35,799 bases of DNA from an uncultured bacterium (lineage in GTDB: Bacteria > Cyanobacteriota > Vampirovibrionia > Gastranaerophilales > JAILCC01), in contig CASDUJ010000040.1 in the NCBI GenBank assembly GCA_949283935.1, forward strand, positions 1 to 35,799, given 5' to 3'. Under the pieces are notes generated by a model. It saw only the letters and a list, made by a program, of their open reading frames with translations. It was not told the origin of the DNA and ran no database searches. Shown here in pieces: positions 18,211 through 26,280 of this stretch. Position numbers and translations under genes: made by a program. Positions within the stretch are counted from its first letter, which is position 1, and every line of letters starts with the position of its first letter.

Positions 18211-18433
18211 GTTTAAAACCCAAAATAAAAGAAACTATGAGAAATAATATTGCAACAATAGCAGTTAATTTATTTAAACCTTTTTCCGCACCTTTTTGGC
18301 TGGAAAATAATTGTGCGGCACCTCCAAGCATAGCCATTCCATCTCCTTTTGGTGAATGTAGCAAAACCAGACCTATTAAAAATATTCCAAAAATAATTTG
18401 GGCAAGTTGTAATATTCCAATAAGATTAGACAT
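18203..18433 (-). CDS. secG: Protein translocase subunit SecG
   Basis: Small partner of SecY/SecE in the inner-membrane translocon. The 76-residue protein has two membrane helices (about 5-25 and 56-75) separated by LLHSPKGDGMAMLGGAAQLF, matching the conserved SecG loop. AAGGAG lies before the ATG. First gene of the secG-SpoIID-murJ run, and divergent from uppS. Confidence 0.93.
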   Translation of the reverse strand: MSNLIGILQLAQIIFGIFLIGLVLLHSPKGDGMAMLGGAAQLFSSQKGAEKGLNKLTAIVAILFLIVSFILGFKLV

Positions 18434-18492
18434 GTTTTTCTCCTTAAATCTTTTCTTGATAATAACATAAAAATTTTATAGTTTTTAAATAT

Positions 18493-18521
18493 TTGCTCAA
18501 ATAATACTTTTTTGTATTATT
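18493..18521 (+). promoter_or_regulatory. Probable uppS promoter overlapped by an 8-bp palindrome
   Basis: TTGCTC (18493-18498) and TATTAT (18515-18520) are 16 nt apart. AATAATAC (18500-18507), six T, and GTATTATT (18514-18521) form a perfect palindrome covering the -10 box. A start of transcription near 18527 would lie after the first ATG (18522), which supports the ATG at 18552 as the uppS start. Confidence 0.5.
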
Positions 18522-18551
18522 ATGTTTAAGTTAATAAAAAAGTGGCGGGTC

Positions 18552-19301
18552 ATGACAATTTTGACAAAAACTATTGAAGAAGAGTTATCTCAAATTGTTG
18601 CAAAAACTAATCTACAACATATAGCAATAATAATGGATGGAAACAGAAGATGGGCAAAAAAAAGATTTTTGCCTGTTGCTGCAGGTCATTCTGAAGGAGT
18701 AAAGGCTTTAAAGCGAGTTGTTATTTCTGCTCAAAAGATGGGAATAAAAGCTCTTACAGTTTATGCTTTTTCAACTGAAAATTGGCAAAGAAAAAAAGAA
18801 GAAGTAGATTTTTTAATGCAGCTTTTATGCAAAACTATTGACCACGAACTTGTAGAGTTATACGAACAAAATGTAATTGTAAAATTTATTGGTGATTTGT
18901 CAAAATTTACTCCGGAGTTAAGAAAGGTTTTGAATAAAGCAGAAAAAAGAACGGAAAAAAATACTGGTTTACTACTCCAAATAGCAATTAATTATGGAGC
19001 AAAAGATGAAATAAAAAATGCAGTTATACAAATTGCCAAAGAAGTCCAAGCAGGTTTATTAACTCCGGAAAATATTACAGAAAATACTATATCAGAAAGA
19101 CTTTACACAAAAAATGTTATGGATCCGGATTTGTTAATAAGAACAGGCGGAGAAATGAGGGTAAGTAATTATTTGCTTTGGCAAATAGCCTACAGTGAAT
19201 TTTATGTAACTTCAACCTTTTGGCCTGATTTTTCTGAAAAAGATTTAGCTCTTGCAATAAATTCTTTTGCGACAAGAGAGCGTAGATTTGGAAAAAATTA
19301 A
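18552..19301 (+). CDS. uppS: Undecaprenyl diphosphate synthase (cis-prenyltransferase)
   Basis: Adds cis isoprene units to farnesyl diphosphate to make the C55 lipid carrier for cell-wall precursors, working upstream of MurJ. The 249-residue protein has the conserved HIAIIMDGNRRWAKKR with the catalytic Asp, GHSEGVKALKRVV, TVYAFSTENWQR, and a C-terminal DPDLLIRTGGEMRVSNYLLW. The start at 18552 was chosen over the ATG at 18522 because the likely promoter places the transcript start between them and the length matches the family. MDGNRRWA has Arg where many homologues have Gly (MDGNGRWA), a known variant. It overlaps rdgB by 1 nt. Confidence 0.95.
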   Translation: MTILTKTIEEELSQIVAKTNLQHIAIIMDGNRRWAKKRFLPVAAGHSEGVKALKRVVISAQKMGIKALTVYAFSTENWQRKKEEVDFLMQLLCKTIDHELVELYEQNVIVKFIGDLSKFTPELRKVLNKAEKRTEKNTGLLLQIAINYGAKDEIKNAVIQIAKEVQAGLLTPENITENTISERLYTKNVMDPDLLIRTGGEMRVSNYLLWQIAYSEFYVTSTFWPDFSEKDLALAINSFATRERRFGKN

Positions 19302-19888
19302 TGAGAGAATTAGTTTTTGCTACATCAAATTCTAACAAAATTTTTGAAGTTCAAGAGAAATTTATAAGCGAAAATTTTTGTGTAAAAATTTTGCCTGTCC
19401 CTCAGCCTTTCAACCCAGAAGAAAATGGAACTAATTTCCTTGAAAATTCATACATAAAAGCTTACGAAGCTGCAAAAATTACAGGAAAAGATGCATTTGC
19501 GGATGATACAGGTTTGTGTGTAGAAGTATTAAATGGTCGTCCAGGAATTTATAGTGCAAGATATGCTAAAAAAGGTGAAGACAAAATTCAAAAACTTTTG
19601 TATGAAATGAAAAAATATAAAACATTAGATGAGAGAAAGGCTTATTTTGCTTGTGCTATCACTTTAGTAAATCCCTTGGGAAAAACATTGTTTTCTTATC
19701 AGTCTAAATTTAATGGATTTATAGATTTTGAACCAAAAGGAACTTATGGTTTTGGTTATGATCCTATTTTTTATGTAAAAGAGTTCGACAAAACTCTTGC
19801 CGAACTCAATATTAATGAAAAAAATAAAATTAGTCATCGTTCACTTGCTTTAAATGCTTTTATTAATTGGCTTTTAGCTAATTATTAG
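19301..19888 (+). CDS. rdgB: Non-canonical purine NTP pyrophosphatase (RdgB/HAM1)
   Basis: Hydrolyses XTP, ITP and dITP to monophosphates, keeping deaminated purines out of nucleic acids. At 195 residues it is full length. Signature parts are FATSNSNKIFEV at the N-terminus, NSYIKAYEAAK, FADDTGL (66-72), RPGIYSARYA, GTYGFGYDPIF and SHRSLAL near the C-terminus. The ATG overlaps the uppS stop by 1 nt (TAATG). Its last codon overlaps a small convergent gene by 4 nt. Confidence 0.96.
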   Translation: MRELVFATSNSNKIFEVQEKFISENFCVKILPVPQPFNPEENGTNFLENSYIKAYEAAKITGKDAFADDTGLCVEVLNGRPGIYSARYAKKGEDKIQKLLYEMKKYKTLDERKAYFACAITLVNPLGKTLFSYQSKFNGFIDFEPKGTYGFGYDPIFYVKEFDKTLAELNINEKNKISHRSLALNAFINWLLANY

Positions 19889-20193
19889 CTTTCCATACAA
19901 CGTTTTAGATATTCAATAATTTTGCATTTTTTTGTATACAAATATTTTATAAAACCTACGTTATTTAATGAAATTGATGAAATTACAATATTTATTTCAA
20001 AACCATCTGAACAGAAAGGTTCATAATCATAAACCACGTAACTGTTGTATTTGCTTTTCCATTCTTTTTTTTCTATGCAACAATTATTTTCATAAACAAT
20101 TTCATCAAACCAAGATAAAAGTTCTTTAGGGACATTATAAAATTCTGCAAAATAAACATCTGATGTGTGCAAGTTCCTTTGTCTTACAACCAT
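19885..20193 (-). CDS. Hypothetical protein, 102 residues
   Basis: A real gene judging from a very good Shine-Dalgarno sequence (AGGAGG, about 6 nt before the ATG). The protein is soluble, rich in aromatic residues and Lys, with five Cys (a CC pair, two single Cys and one near the C-terminus); no signal peptide or membrane helix. I do not recognise the family. It is convergent with rdgB with a 4-nt overlap and is the downstream member of a small group of minus-strand unknown genes. Confidence 0.6.
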   Translation of the reverse strand: MVVRQRNLHTSDVYFAEFYNVPKELLSWFDEIVYENNCCIEKKEWKSKYNSYVVYDYEPFCSDGFEINIVISSISLNNVGFIKYLYTKKCKIIEYLKRCMES

Positions 20194-20387
20194 AATCTTC
20201 CTCCTGCATTGGCTTGATGCCGTAGACTGTTATTATTGTAAGCTTTATGAACTGGTTTTTTATTACCCGAATAGATAAAATTCTTTAGTTATTAATTTAT
20301 TTTTTTGTATTACCTTAAGATAGTACAAAACTACAAAAAGCAACACGCAATAATGCCCGCCGCCTTTATAAGAATATTAATTGCTTT

Positions 20388-20654
20388 TTAAACTATTGTA
20401 TTTAATTTGCTACCAACTGTTCCGTACAAGGCTTCATTTCCTAAAGGCATATTCGTTAATGCTGCTCCTCTTAAGCAACTTACAGTTGGGTCTGAATTAA
20501 TTTGTTCTGGTAAATGAAAACCGCCAAGTGCTTGCTGCCAGCCAATGCGAGGGGAGCCTTCGTGATGATAAGGGACTTTTGTTTGCCCTTGTATCTTAGG
20601 GCTAATACCTTGATTGAATGGATTTTGTCCAATTGATTGTATTTCCAAAGCCAT
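20388..20654 (-). CDS. Hypothetical protein, 88 residues
   Basis: The frame can be extended to a TTG at 20681, but the ATG at 20654 gives a protein starting MALEIQSIGQNPFNQG and is preferred; the Shine-Dalgarno sequence is weak. The protein has no membrane segment. It is rich in Gly, Pro, Asn and Gln and looks partly disordered, with a single Cys in TVSCLRGAA. No family is recognised. The 194 nt after it, before the next minus-strand gene, hold a 9-bp inverted pair (AAAAAGCAA/TTGCTTTTT) around a GC-rich core that might be its terminator. Confidence 0.45.
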   Translation of the reverse strand: MALEIQSIGQNPFNQGISPKIQGQTKVPYHHEGSPRIGWQQALGGFHLPEQINSDPTVSCLRGAALTNMPLGNEALYGTVGSKLNTIV

Positions 20655-20774
20655 GTTAAATACCAGATTTATCCTATACAAGTAAATAAAAATAAATCAA
20701 AAAAAGAAAATGCTAAGTTTGATAAAAAACTTAGCAAAAGTTTACATTTATGGGTAATTATTTAGGAGGGGAAA

Positions 20775-20984
20775 TTAATTGTTTTCTTCATAATATATAT
20801 GTGCTTTTACCAATAATGGTAATAAAGCATATTCGCGACGAAATTCTTGCCTTATAATCTCATCAATTTTTTCATTTTCAAAAAATTTGTTAAAACCTTT
20901 GAAAAAAGAAATAAGATTGTCTAACGATTTTTTATTATCAAATGGATTTGATGCTTTACAATTCTTGTTCATATTACCAACCAT
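20775..20984 (-). CDS. Hypothetical small protein, 69 residues
   Basis: Short soluble, charged, predicted helical protein (LDNLISFFKGFNKFFENE, then IDEIIRQEFRREYALLPLL). GAAGG lies 10 nt before the first ATG and AAAGG lies closer; an internal ATG at residue 5 is an alternative start. No family recognised. It lies about 120 nt upstream of the 88-residue unknown gene on the same strand, and about 145 nt downstream of the fmt stop, so it could be in a transcript after fmt or have its own promoter. Confidence 0.45.
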   Translation of the reverse strand: MVGNMNKNCKASNPFDNKKSLDNLISFFKGFNKFFENEKIDEIIRQEFRREYALLPLLVKAHIYYEENN

Positions 20985-21128
20985 TTACCTTTGACCTTCA
21001 CATTTTAATAAAGTATTTTTGATAAAAAAAATTGCTAAAATCCTTTCAATAATTTATGTTTGCTTATATAAATATAAGGATGATTTTCTGTTTTAATAGA
21101 AAAATTTTAAATAAAATTCAATAAAATA

Positions 21129-22073
21129 TTAAAAAGAATTAAACATAATTGGGGTAGAAATTCCGCAAGCCCAAGCGTATGCATTCATTTCTTTTTTTCC
21201 TTCGGGTTTTAAGGTTTTTATCAAAAGAATTTTATTTCCGGTTGCTATGTATATTCCTTTTTTGTCTGTTCTTATAACTGTACCTGCTAAATTTGAGCTG
21301 TTTTCGTCTATTACTTCTGTTTCTAGTATTTTTATTAATGTTTTGTTGAAAAAAGTATTGGCAGAAGGTTTTGGGTATAATGCTCTTACTAAATTGTGTA
21401 ATTCTTTTGCTGATTTATTAAAATCTAAATATGTTTCTTCTTTCGAAAATTTTGGAGCAAATGTAGCTTGAGTATGATTTTGCGGTATGGGTTTTATTTT
21501 TTGAGTACTTAAACCTTTTAATGATTTATATAAGATTTCTGGGGCTATTTCGGAAACTTTAGTTGTTAAGTCTAAAGTTGTCATATTTTCTGTTATTGTA
21601 ATTTCTTCTGTTAAAACTATGTTACCTTCGTCAACTCCTATTGATGTTAGCATAGTCGTTATTCCTGTTGTTGTTTCGCCATTTGCAATGGCTCGGGCAA
21701 TTGGATTAGCTCCTCTGTATTTTGGGAGTAAAGAAGCATGAAGATTTATTGTTCCGTATTTTGGAATATCTAAAATTTCTTGCGAAAGAATTTGCCCAAA
21801 TGCTACAGTAATAAAAAAATCGGAATGAAAAAGTTTTAAAGTTTCTATCAAATTAATATCTTTGCGAATTGAAATAGGTTGAAATACTGGGATATTGTTA
21901 TTTTCTGCCAAAATTTTTACAGGAGGCGAAGTTAACTTGTGACCTCTTCCAGCTGGTTTATCAGGTTGAGTAATAACTGCTAATATTTCTATATCTTCAT
22001 ATTCTAATAATTTTGAAAGTGTGTTGCTTGCAATTTGCGGAGTTCCTAAAAAAATTACTTTTAATCTATTCAT
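21129..22073 (-). CDS. fmt: Methionyl-tRNA formyltransferase
   Basis: Formylates the initiator Met-tRNA with 10-formyl-THF. The 314-residue protein starts MNRLKVIFLGTPQIA; the ATG at 22073 has CGGAAA upstream and overlaps the def stop by 8 nt, so it is preferred over a TTG at 22097. The catalytic set is present: Asn110 and His112 in NLHASLLPKYRGANP and Asp148 in GVDEGNIV. The C-terminal OB-like tRNA-binding domain is present. Translational coupling to def joins the two ends of the formyl-Met cycle. Confidence 0.96.
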   Translation of the reverse strand: MNRLKVIFLGTPQIASNTLSKLLEYEDIEILAVITQPDKPAGRGHKLTSPPVKILAENNNIPVFQPISIRKDINLIETLKLFHSDFFITVAFGQILSQEILDIPKYGTINLHASLLPKYRGANPIARAIANGETTTGITTMLTSIGVDEGNIVLTEEITITENMTTLDLTTKVSEIAPEILYKSLKGLSTQKIKPIPQNHTQATFAPKFSKEETYLDFNKSAKELHNLVRALYPKPSANTFFNKTLIKILETEVIDENSSNLAGTVIRTDKKGIYIATGNKILLIKTLKPEGKKEMNAYAWACGISTPIMFNSF

Positions 22074-22647
22074 TTTTTGTTTCCGATTCTTTCGCAATTT
22101 CTTCTTCTAAATCATTTTCTTCCATAAAATAATTCATATCAATTGGATTAAGTTTGTGGGAAATAAGTGCTTCGTCTGTTGCAAAACGATTACGGGCATG
22201 ATCAACAAAGAGCTTTCCTTCTAAATGGTCAAATTCATGCTGAATTGCTATCGCTAATAATTCTCCATCTTTAGCTTCAATAGTAAAAGGCTTTCCTTGA
22301 AGATTTGTAGCTTTAACTTTTACGTTTTTGTATCTTCTTACGTCAGTGTATACTTCCGGAAAACTTAGGCATCCTTCGTAGCTATTTATTGCCCCTGATT
22401 TTTGTATAATTTTAGGATTAATAAAAATTATAGGATTTTTGGGTTGATTTGCTTCTGAAACATCTATTACAAAAATTCTCAAACTTTCTCCTACTTGAGG
22501 AGCTGCAAGTCCTACTCCATTGTATGCATAAAGAGTTGCAATCATGTTTTCTACTAAAATTTGAATTTTTTTTGAAATTTTATTAACTTCTTTTGCTTTT
22601 TTTCTTAAAACTTCATCACCGTACACACGAACTTTCAAAATACTCAT
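22066..22647 (-). CDS. def: Peptide deformylase
   Basis: Removes the formyl group from nascent proteins. The 193-residue protein carries the three deformylase motifs: GVGLAAPQVG (44-53), EGCLS (91-95, metal-binding Cys93) and QHEFDHLEG with the two His ligands and catalytic Glu (His137, Glu138, His141). It has a longer Glu-rich C-terminal tail than many homologues. It overlaps fmt. The gene follows the sigma-factor gene on the same strand by 41 nt. Confidence 0.97.
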   Translation of the reverse strand: MSILKVRVYGDEVLRKKAKEVNKISKKIQILVENMIATLYAYNGVGLAAPQVGESLRIFVIDVSEANQPKNPIIFINPKIIQKSGAINSYEGCLSFPEVYTDVRRYKNVKVKATNLQGKPFTIEAKDGELLAIAIQHEFDHLEGKLFVDHARNRFATDEALISHKLNPIDMNYFMEENDLEEEIAKESETKNE

Positions 22648-22688
22648 CGCTATTCCTTTTTAATTTACAAAAACATAATAGCACAAAA

Positions 22689-23300
22689 TTAAACTAAACA
22701 TTGTTTTTTTAGTTCATTTCTTACTTTTTCCAAGCCACTTTGAATAATTCTGGTTATTCTTGATGGAGAGAGATTATAATCTTCAGATAATTCTTTTAGC
22801 TTTTTGTCTTGATAAAATCTTGCTTCAATTATTTCTCTGTATCTTAAAGGTAGTTTTTTAATGGCTTCTCTTATTGCTAGATTTATTTCAGATAATTCGG
22901 CTGCTTCTTCTTGATTCATTGAATTATCACTAATTTGCTGAGGATTTTCTCCTTCTGCCATTTCATCAATAGACAAAATAGTTTCGTATATAGCTTCTCT
23001 AACTTTTTCTTTCCCCAAATCTTCATCAGATGATTTGGTGCTGTACCAATTATAGCGCCTGCGTAATTCATTTCTTATTGCCCATTTTATGGCTACAGAT
23101 AAATATGTAACATTAAATTCTTTGTCTGGATTTTCTTCTAAAATTGTGTGAACAGTTATAATTGCTATGTTTTGAAATTCTTCAAAATCAACCATATAAT
23201 TGTTATTTAGTCTTTTAAATTCTACTTTGCTTACTACATCTATTAAATCCATGTAGTCTTTGTAAGTTTTTTTAGTCTGCAATTTTTTTTCAGGTGCCAT
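22689..23300 (-). CDS. Sigma-70 family RNA polymerase sigma factor (alternative type)
   Basis: A 203-residue protein with sigma regions 2 and 4. Region 2 lies around FEEFQNIAIITVHTILEE and VTYLSVAIKWAIRNELRRR, the latter matching the -10-binding helices. Region 4 near the C-terminus, KLPLRYREIIEARFYQDKKL then SEDYNLSPSRITRIIQ, is a helix-turn-helix for -35 recognition. The linker is acidic, and region 1 and a clear region 3 are missing, so it is an alternative sigma factor and not the housekeeping one. The ATG at 23300 is preferred over a TTG at 23342. The regulon is unknown; a flagellar or stress role is only a guess. Confidence 0.82.
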   Translation of the reverse strand: MAPEKKLQTKKTYKDYMDLIDVVSKVEFKRLNNNYMVDFEEFQNIAIITVHTILEENPDKEFNVTYLSVAIKWAIRNELRRRYNWYSTKSSDEDLGKEKVREAIYETILSIDEMAEGENPQQISDNSMNQEEAAELSEINLAIREAIKKLPLRYREIIEARFYQDKKLKELSEDYNLSPSRITRIIQSGLEKVRNELKKQCLV

Positions 23301-23506
23301 GTTCGAAAAAGCCTTAAATACCCTTCTAAAGAACAATACCAAAATTATAAAGCAAAAATAATTGTTTGTAAAATTATATTTATATAAAAATAGGTTTTTT
23401 TAATTTATTTGTTTGATTTTTCAGTAATTTCTCAATTACTGTTTAGGCAATTTTTATTTTTAAATTGATTTTAATTAATTGTGAGAGAATAGTTATGGAG
23501 AAAATT

Positions 23507-23899
23507 ATGAGTAACATACCCAAAATTTTAGGTGTACCTGCAAATGAAGTAAAGAATTTCGAAAAATTTTTGCAAAAAAATAAAATTGATGAGCCCAAAG
23601 AATATCTCATAGTGTTCGACCCAAATAATGAAGGGAAATTTACTGATGGTTCTGCTGTTAATATAGTTTCAGGACAAGACAAAATAACAATATATAATAT
23701 TGCTCCTAATGATAATTTAAACAAAATAGCCAAAAAATTTGGGTTAACTGTAAATGAATTAGTTAAAGCAAATAATATAAAAAATCCTGACAAAATTAAA
23801 GATACAGAATTTTTAAAACTTCCTTTGAAAAACGATAGTGATTCAATATTTCATCAAGATGATCCTGATGCTGTGAATTATTATAGGTCGTTAGAATAA
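23507..23899 (+). CDS. LysM-domain protein
   Basis: Start taken at the ATG at 23507, with GGAG 6 nt upstream; ATG at 23495 is possible. The 130-residue protein lacks a signal peptide, so export is uncertain. A LysM module, usually binding GlcNAc-containing glycans such as peptidoglycan, spans about residues 60-105: ITIYNIAPNDNLNKIAKKFG, LTVNELVKANN, KIKDTEFLKLP. The C-terminus is acidic (DDPDAVNYYRSLE). It stands alone between the sigma-factor gene, which is divergent, and a terminator facing tRNA-Lys. Confidence 0.8.
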   Translation: MSNIPKILGVPANEVKNFEKFLQKNKIDEPKEYLIVFDPNNEGKFTDGSAVNIVSGQDKITIYNIAPNDNLNKIAKKFGLTVNELVKANNIKNPDKIKDTEFLKLPLKNDSDSIFHQDDPDAVNYYRSLE

Positions 23900-23920
23900 A
23901 AGTTTTCAATCTTAATAACA

Positions 23921-23945
23921 AAAAGACTCCTTTTAGGAGTCTTTT
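23921..23945. terminator. Bidirectional terminator between the LysM gene and tRNA-Lys
   Basis: AAAAGACTCC (23921-23930), loop TTTTA, GGAGTCTTTT (23936-23945): a perfect 10-bp stem with A and T tracts on its ends, so it can stop the rightward LysM transcript and the leftward tRNA transcript. Confidence 0.85.
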
Positions 23946-23948
23946 AAA

Positions 23949-24024
23949 TGGTGCGTCCGCTGCGATTCGAACGCAGGACCTATCCCTTAAAAGGGGAGTG
24001 CTCTACCTACTGAGCTACGGACGC
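23949..24024 (-). tRNA. tRNA-Lys (UUU)
   Basis: The reverse complement folds into a full cloverleaf: acceptor GCGTCCG/CGGACGC, D arm GCTC/GAGC, anticodon loop CTTTTAA giving anticodon UUU, T arm CTGCG/CGCAG with TTCGAAT loop. The 3' ACCA is encoded. The outer pair of the anticodon stem is a C-U mismatch. It has its own promoter upstream and a bidirectional terminator downstream. Confidence 0.97.
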
Positions 24025-24046
24025 AAATTTTGCGTTTGATATTATT

Positions 24047-24075
24047 AAGATAGCAAGCACAAAATTTTCCGTCAA
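24047..24075 (-). promoter_or_regulatory. Promoter of tRNA-Lys
   Basis: On the minus strand TTGACG (24075-24070) and TATCTT (24052-24047) are separated by 17 nt and lie 22 nt before the tRNA 5' end. This is among the best consensus-like promoters in the window. Confidence 0.75.
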
Positions 24076-24114
24076 GAAGTTTTTTATAAATTTCATAAAT
24101 AACTTTACTTTTAA

Positions 24115-24477
24115 CTAAACAATTTTGAATTTACGGTTAATTATTGGTCTTTTTCCTTCAATTGCATCTGATTTGCTCATGTATATTTGAAACATTTTAT
24201 CAATTTCAAAAATGTTTAAAATACTGTTATTAAAAGCATTAACATTTATAAAGCATATATTTCTACTTTTGAGTAACATGCGCATTTTTTTGAATTTATT
24301 TATAGTGTCATTGTTTATTTCGTACAAATTAGCAATATTTACGTATAATTTGTTGAAATTTTTAAGTTTTTTTATACTAGCTATGTTAATGTCAAATTCG
24401 AGGGTGTTAATATTGTCACCAATTAAATCTAACATTAATGATTTGCCTATACGCCTAAGGCGCATCGAATTTTCCAT
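24115..24477 (-). CDS. STAS-domain-like protein (anti-sigma-factor antagonist type)
   Basis: A 120-residue protein using the ATG at 24477 (a longer frame would use TTG at 24492). Its alternating pattern fits a STAS domain: a first strand pair around LMLDLIGDNINTLEFDI, then FNKLYVNIANLYEINNDTI, where the loop after the strand would carry the phosphorylatable Ser/Thr in SpoIIAA-type proteins, then a helix and SRNICFINVN with a following helix. The usual D-S motif is not obvious (INNDT in its place). No kinase partner gene is nearby. Family call is by pattern and moderate. Confidence 0.5.
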   Translation of the reverse strand: MENSMRLRRIGKSLMLDLIGDNINTLEFDINIASIKKLKNFNKLYVNIANLYEINNDTINKFKKMRMLLKSRNICFINVNAFNNSILNIFEIDKMFQIYMSKSDAIEGKRPIINRKFKIV

Positions 24478-24578
24478 AATTCTTACACACAACTATCCTA
24501 TAAATTTATCATAACTGTATTTTTTTTATTTTACTATTGAACAAAATGTACACAAAAATCAAACAAAAGTATGGTTTG

Positions 24579-25757
24579 TTATATGTGATATGCTTTTTTC
24601 CTGTACATATAATAACCTAGGGTAAGCAGAATGATGTTAGGAAGCCAAGCTGCAATAATAGGTGAAATAATATGTCCTTGTCCTAAAGAAATGGATAATG
24701 CTCTTAATATGTAAAATAAAAATAAAACAACAATACTAAATAATAATCCTCTGTTAAAACGAGCTCTCGGACCTGTTATGGCAAGAGGAATTGCTATCAA
24801 GGCGAAAACAATTGCTGTAAAAGGAAGTGAGATTTTTTCATTCATAAGTATTTCAAATTCTAAAAGTTGATTGTATATTTCTTTTTTCTTTGCTTCTACA
24901 TTTATTGGTTTTAGTGGGTTGCTAAGTTTTTTAAATTGTTCAATGTTTTTGTCTATGTTTTGTCGTTCTGTTTTTATGTGATTTTTTAATTCAAAATAAT
25001 TAAGTTCAGTTTCACTTATTTCTGTAATACGTTGAACTGCTTCAGATGTATTATCGAAATTCATTGTGTCAAAAACTGCAGTGTTTAGTACTTTTCCTGT
25101 TGTTGAAATAGTGTAAACTACTCCATTATCAAGTAACCAGCCTTCAGCAGTAGTATCTCCTTTTTTTGCGTAAACAACTTGAATAGTATTTTTTCTTGAT
25201 AAGTCCAATACGGTAATATTGTGTAATTGGTTTTTTTCTACAGATGCAATATGAAAAAACCTATTTAAATTATTGTTTTTCATTTCTTTAAATATAAAAT
25301 TTCTTTTTCCATTAGGAACATTTTTTTGCATAATTGCCCAAATTGTAAGAGTTTTAGCTTGTTGAGAAGCAGCAGGCGCTATAATTTCATTTACCGTAAA
25401 ACCTACAAGAGCTGCAATGGTAGCACAAATCATAATTGGTTTTGCAATTCTATCTATCCCTACACCGCATGCTCTTAAAATGGTTATTTCTTGGGATGTA
25501 TTCATTCGATTAACAGTCATAATTGTTGCTAATAAAATTCCCATTGGAATAGTTAAAACTAACATAGTAGGTAGTTTTAGCATAACCAACATGGCGGCAA
25601 TCTGTAGAGGAATACCATAATTTGTTATTTGTTTCACAATTGTTATAAATGCATCAGTTGCGAAAATGATTGATGTGAAGATTACTAAACTTATTAAAAA
25701 TGTTTCCAAAACTTGTTTTAGAATGTATTTGTCTAAGATTTTAAGCTTTTTGTACAT
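24579..25757 (-). CDS. LptF/LptG-family lipopolysaccharide export permease (YjgP/YjgQ)
   Basis: Membrane part of the LptB2FG ABC transporter that lifts LPS from the inner membrane. The 392-residue protein has the family layout: one N-terminal helix (about 14-35) after KILDKYILKQVLETF, two or three more to about residue 125 with RMNTSQEITILRACGVG, the coupling stretch to the ATPase, a periplasmic beta domain in the middle (about 130-290), and three C-terminal helices with LPFTAIVFALIAIPLAIT. Only one such gene is here; F and G cannot be told apart. It implies an outer membrane. Confidence 0.88.
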   Translation of the reverse strand: MYKKLKILDKYILKQVLETFLISLVIFTSIIFATDAFITIVKQITNYGIPLQIAAMLVMLKLPTMLVLTIPMGILLATIMTVNRMNTSQEITILRACGVGIDRIAKPIMICATIAALVGFTVNEIIAPAASQQAKTLTIWAIMQKNVPNGKRNFIFKEMKNNNLNRFFHIASVEKNQLHNITVLDLSRKNTIQVVYAKKGDTTAEGWLLDNGVVYTISTTGKVLNTAVFDTMNFDNTSEAVQRITEISETELNYFELKNHIKTERQNIDKNIEQFKKLSNPLKPINVEAKKKEIYNQLLEFEILMNEKISLPFTAIVFALIAIPLAITGPRARFNRGLLFSIVVLFLFYILRALSISLGQGHIISPIIAAWLPNIILLTLGYYMYRKKAYHI

Positions 25758-25838
25758 GAAAAACCTGCAAATTTTTTAATCTTGTGATAAAATCATAACG
25801 AAGATTTGTTTTAAAAACAAGATTTAAGGAGAAAATTA

Positions 25839-26162
25839 ATGTCAAATGCTTTAGAAGTAAATGATTCAAATTTTGAAACAGAAGTTAAAAACAGCGATAT
25901 CCCTGTTTTAGTTGATTTTTGGGCTCCTTGGTGTGGACCTTGCAGAAAGATTTCCCCTATTATTGACGATATTGCTGCAGAATTTGATGGAAGAGTTAAG
26001 GTTGTAAAAGTTAACACTGATGAAAATTTGAAAACAACTCAAGAATTTAGCATAAGCGGAATTCCTAGTGTTTTAATTTTTAAAAAGGGTCAGGCTGTTG
26101 AAAGACTTGTTGGTCTTATGCAAAAATCTCAATTAATTTCTAATTTAGAAAAGCATCTATAA
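25839..26162 (+). CDS. trxA: Thioredoxin
   Basis: Dithiol-disulfide reductant. The 107-residue protein matches classical thioredoxin: LVDFWAPWCGPCRKISP with the redox Cys32 and Cys35, VVKVNTDEN, and the cis-Pro segment ISGIPSVLIFKKG. AAGGAG precedes the ATG. A monocistronic gene: a strong terminator follows directly. AATCTTGT (25778-25785) and ACAAGATT (25817-25824) form an inverted pair around the likely -10 region; the same half-site makes the palindrome before groES. Confidence 0.97.
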   Translation: MSNALEVNDSNFETEVKNSDIPVLVDFWAPWCGPCRKISPIIDDIAAEFDGRVKVVKVNTDENLKTTQEFSISGIPSVLIFKKGQAVERLVGLMQKSQLISNLEKHL

Positions 26163-26177
26163 TTTGAAAAAATAATG

Positions 26178-26204
26178 AAAAAAGCTCCTTTTAGGGGCTT
26201 TTTT
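26178..26204 (+). terminator. Rho-independent terminator after trxA
   Basis: AAAAAAGCTCC (26178-26188), loop TTTTA, GGGGCTTTTTT (26194-26204) form an 11-bp stem with one G-U pair, and the T tract follows within the stem arm. It isolates trxA from obgE. Confidence 0.85.
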
Positions 26205-26280
26205 GTCTATATTATTGTTTTGAGGTTTCTGTTAATTCGGATACTTTAAAACTTTGTGTTTTCATATTATTATGATTTCT

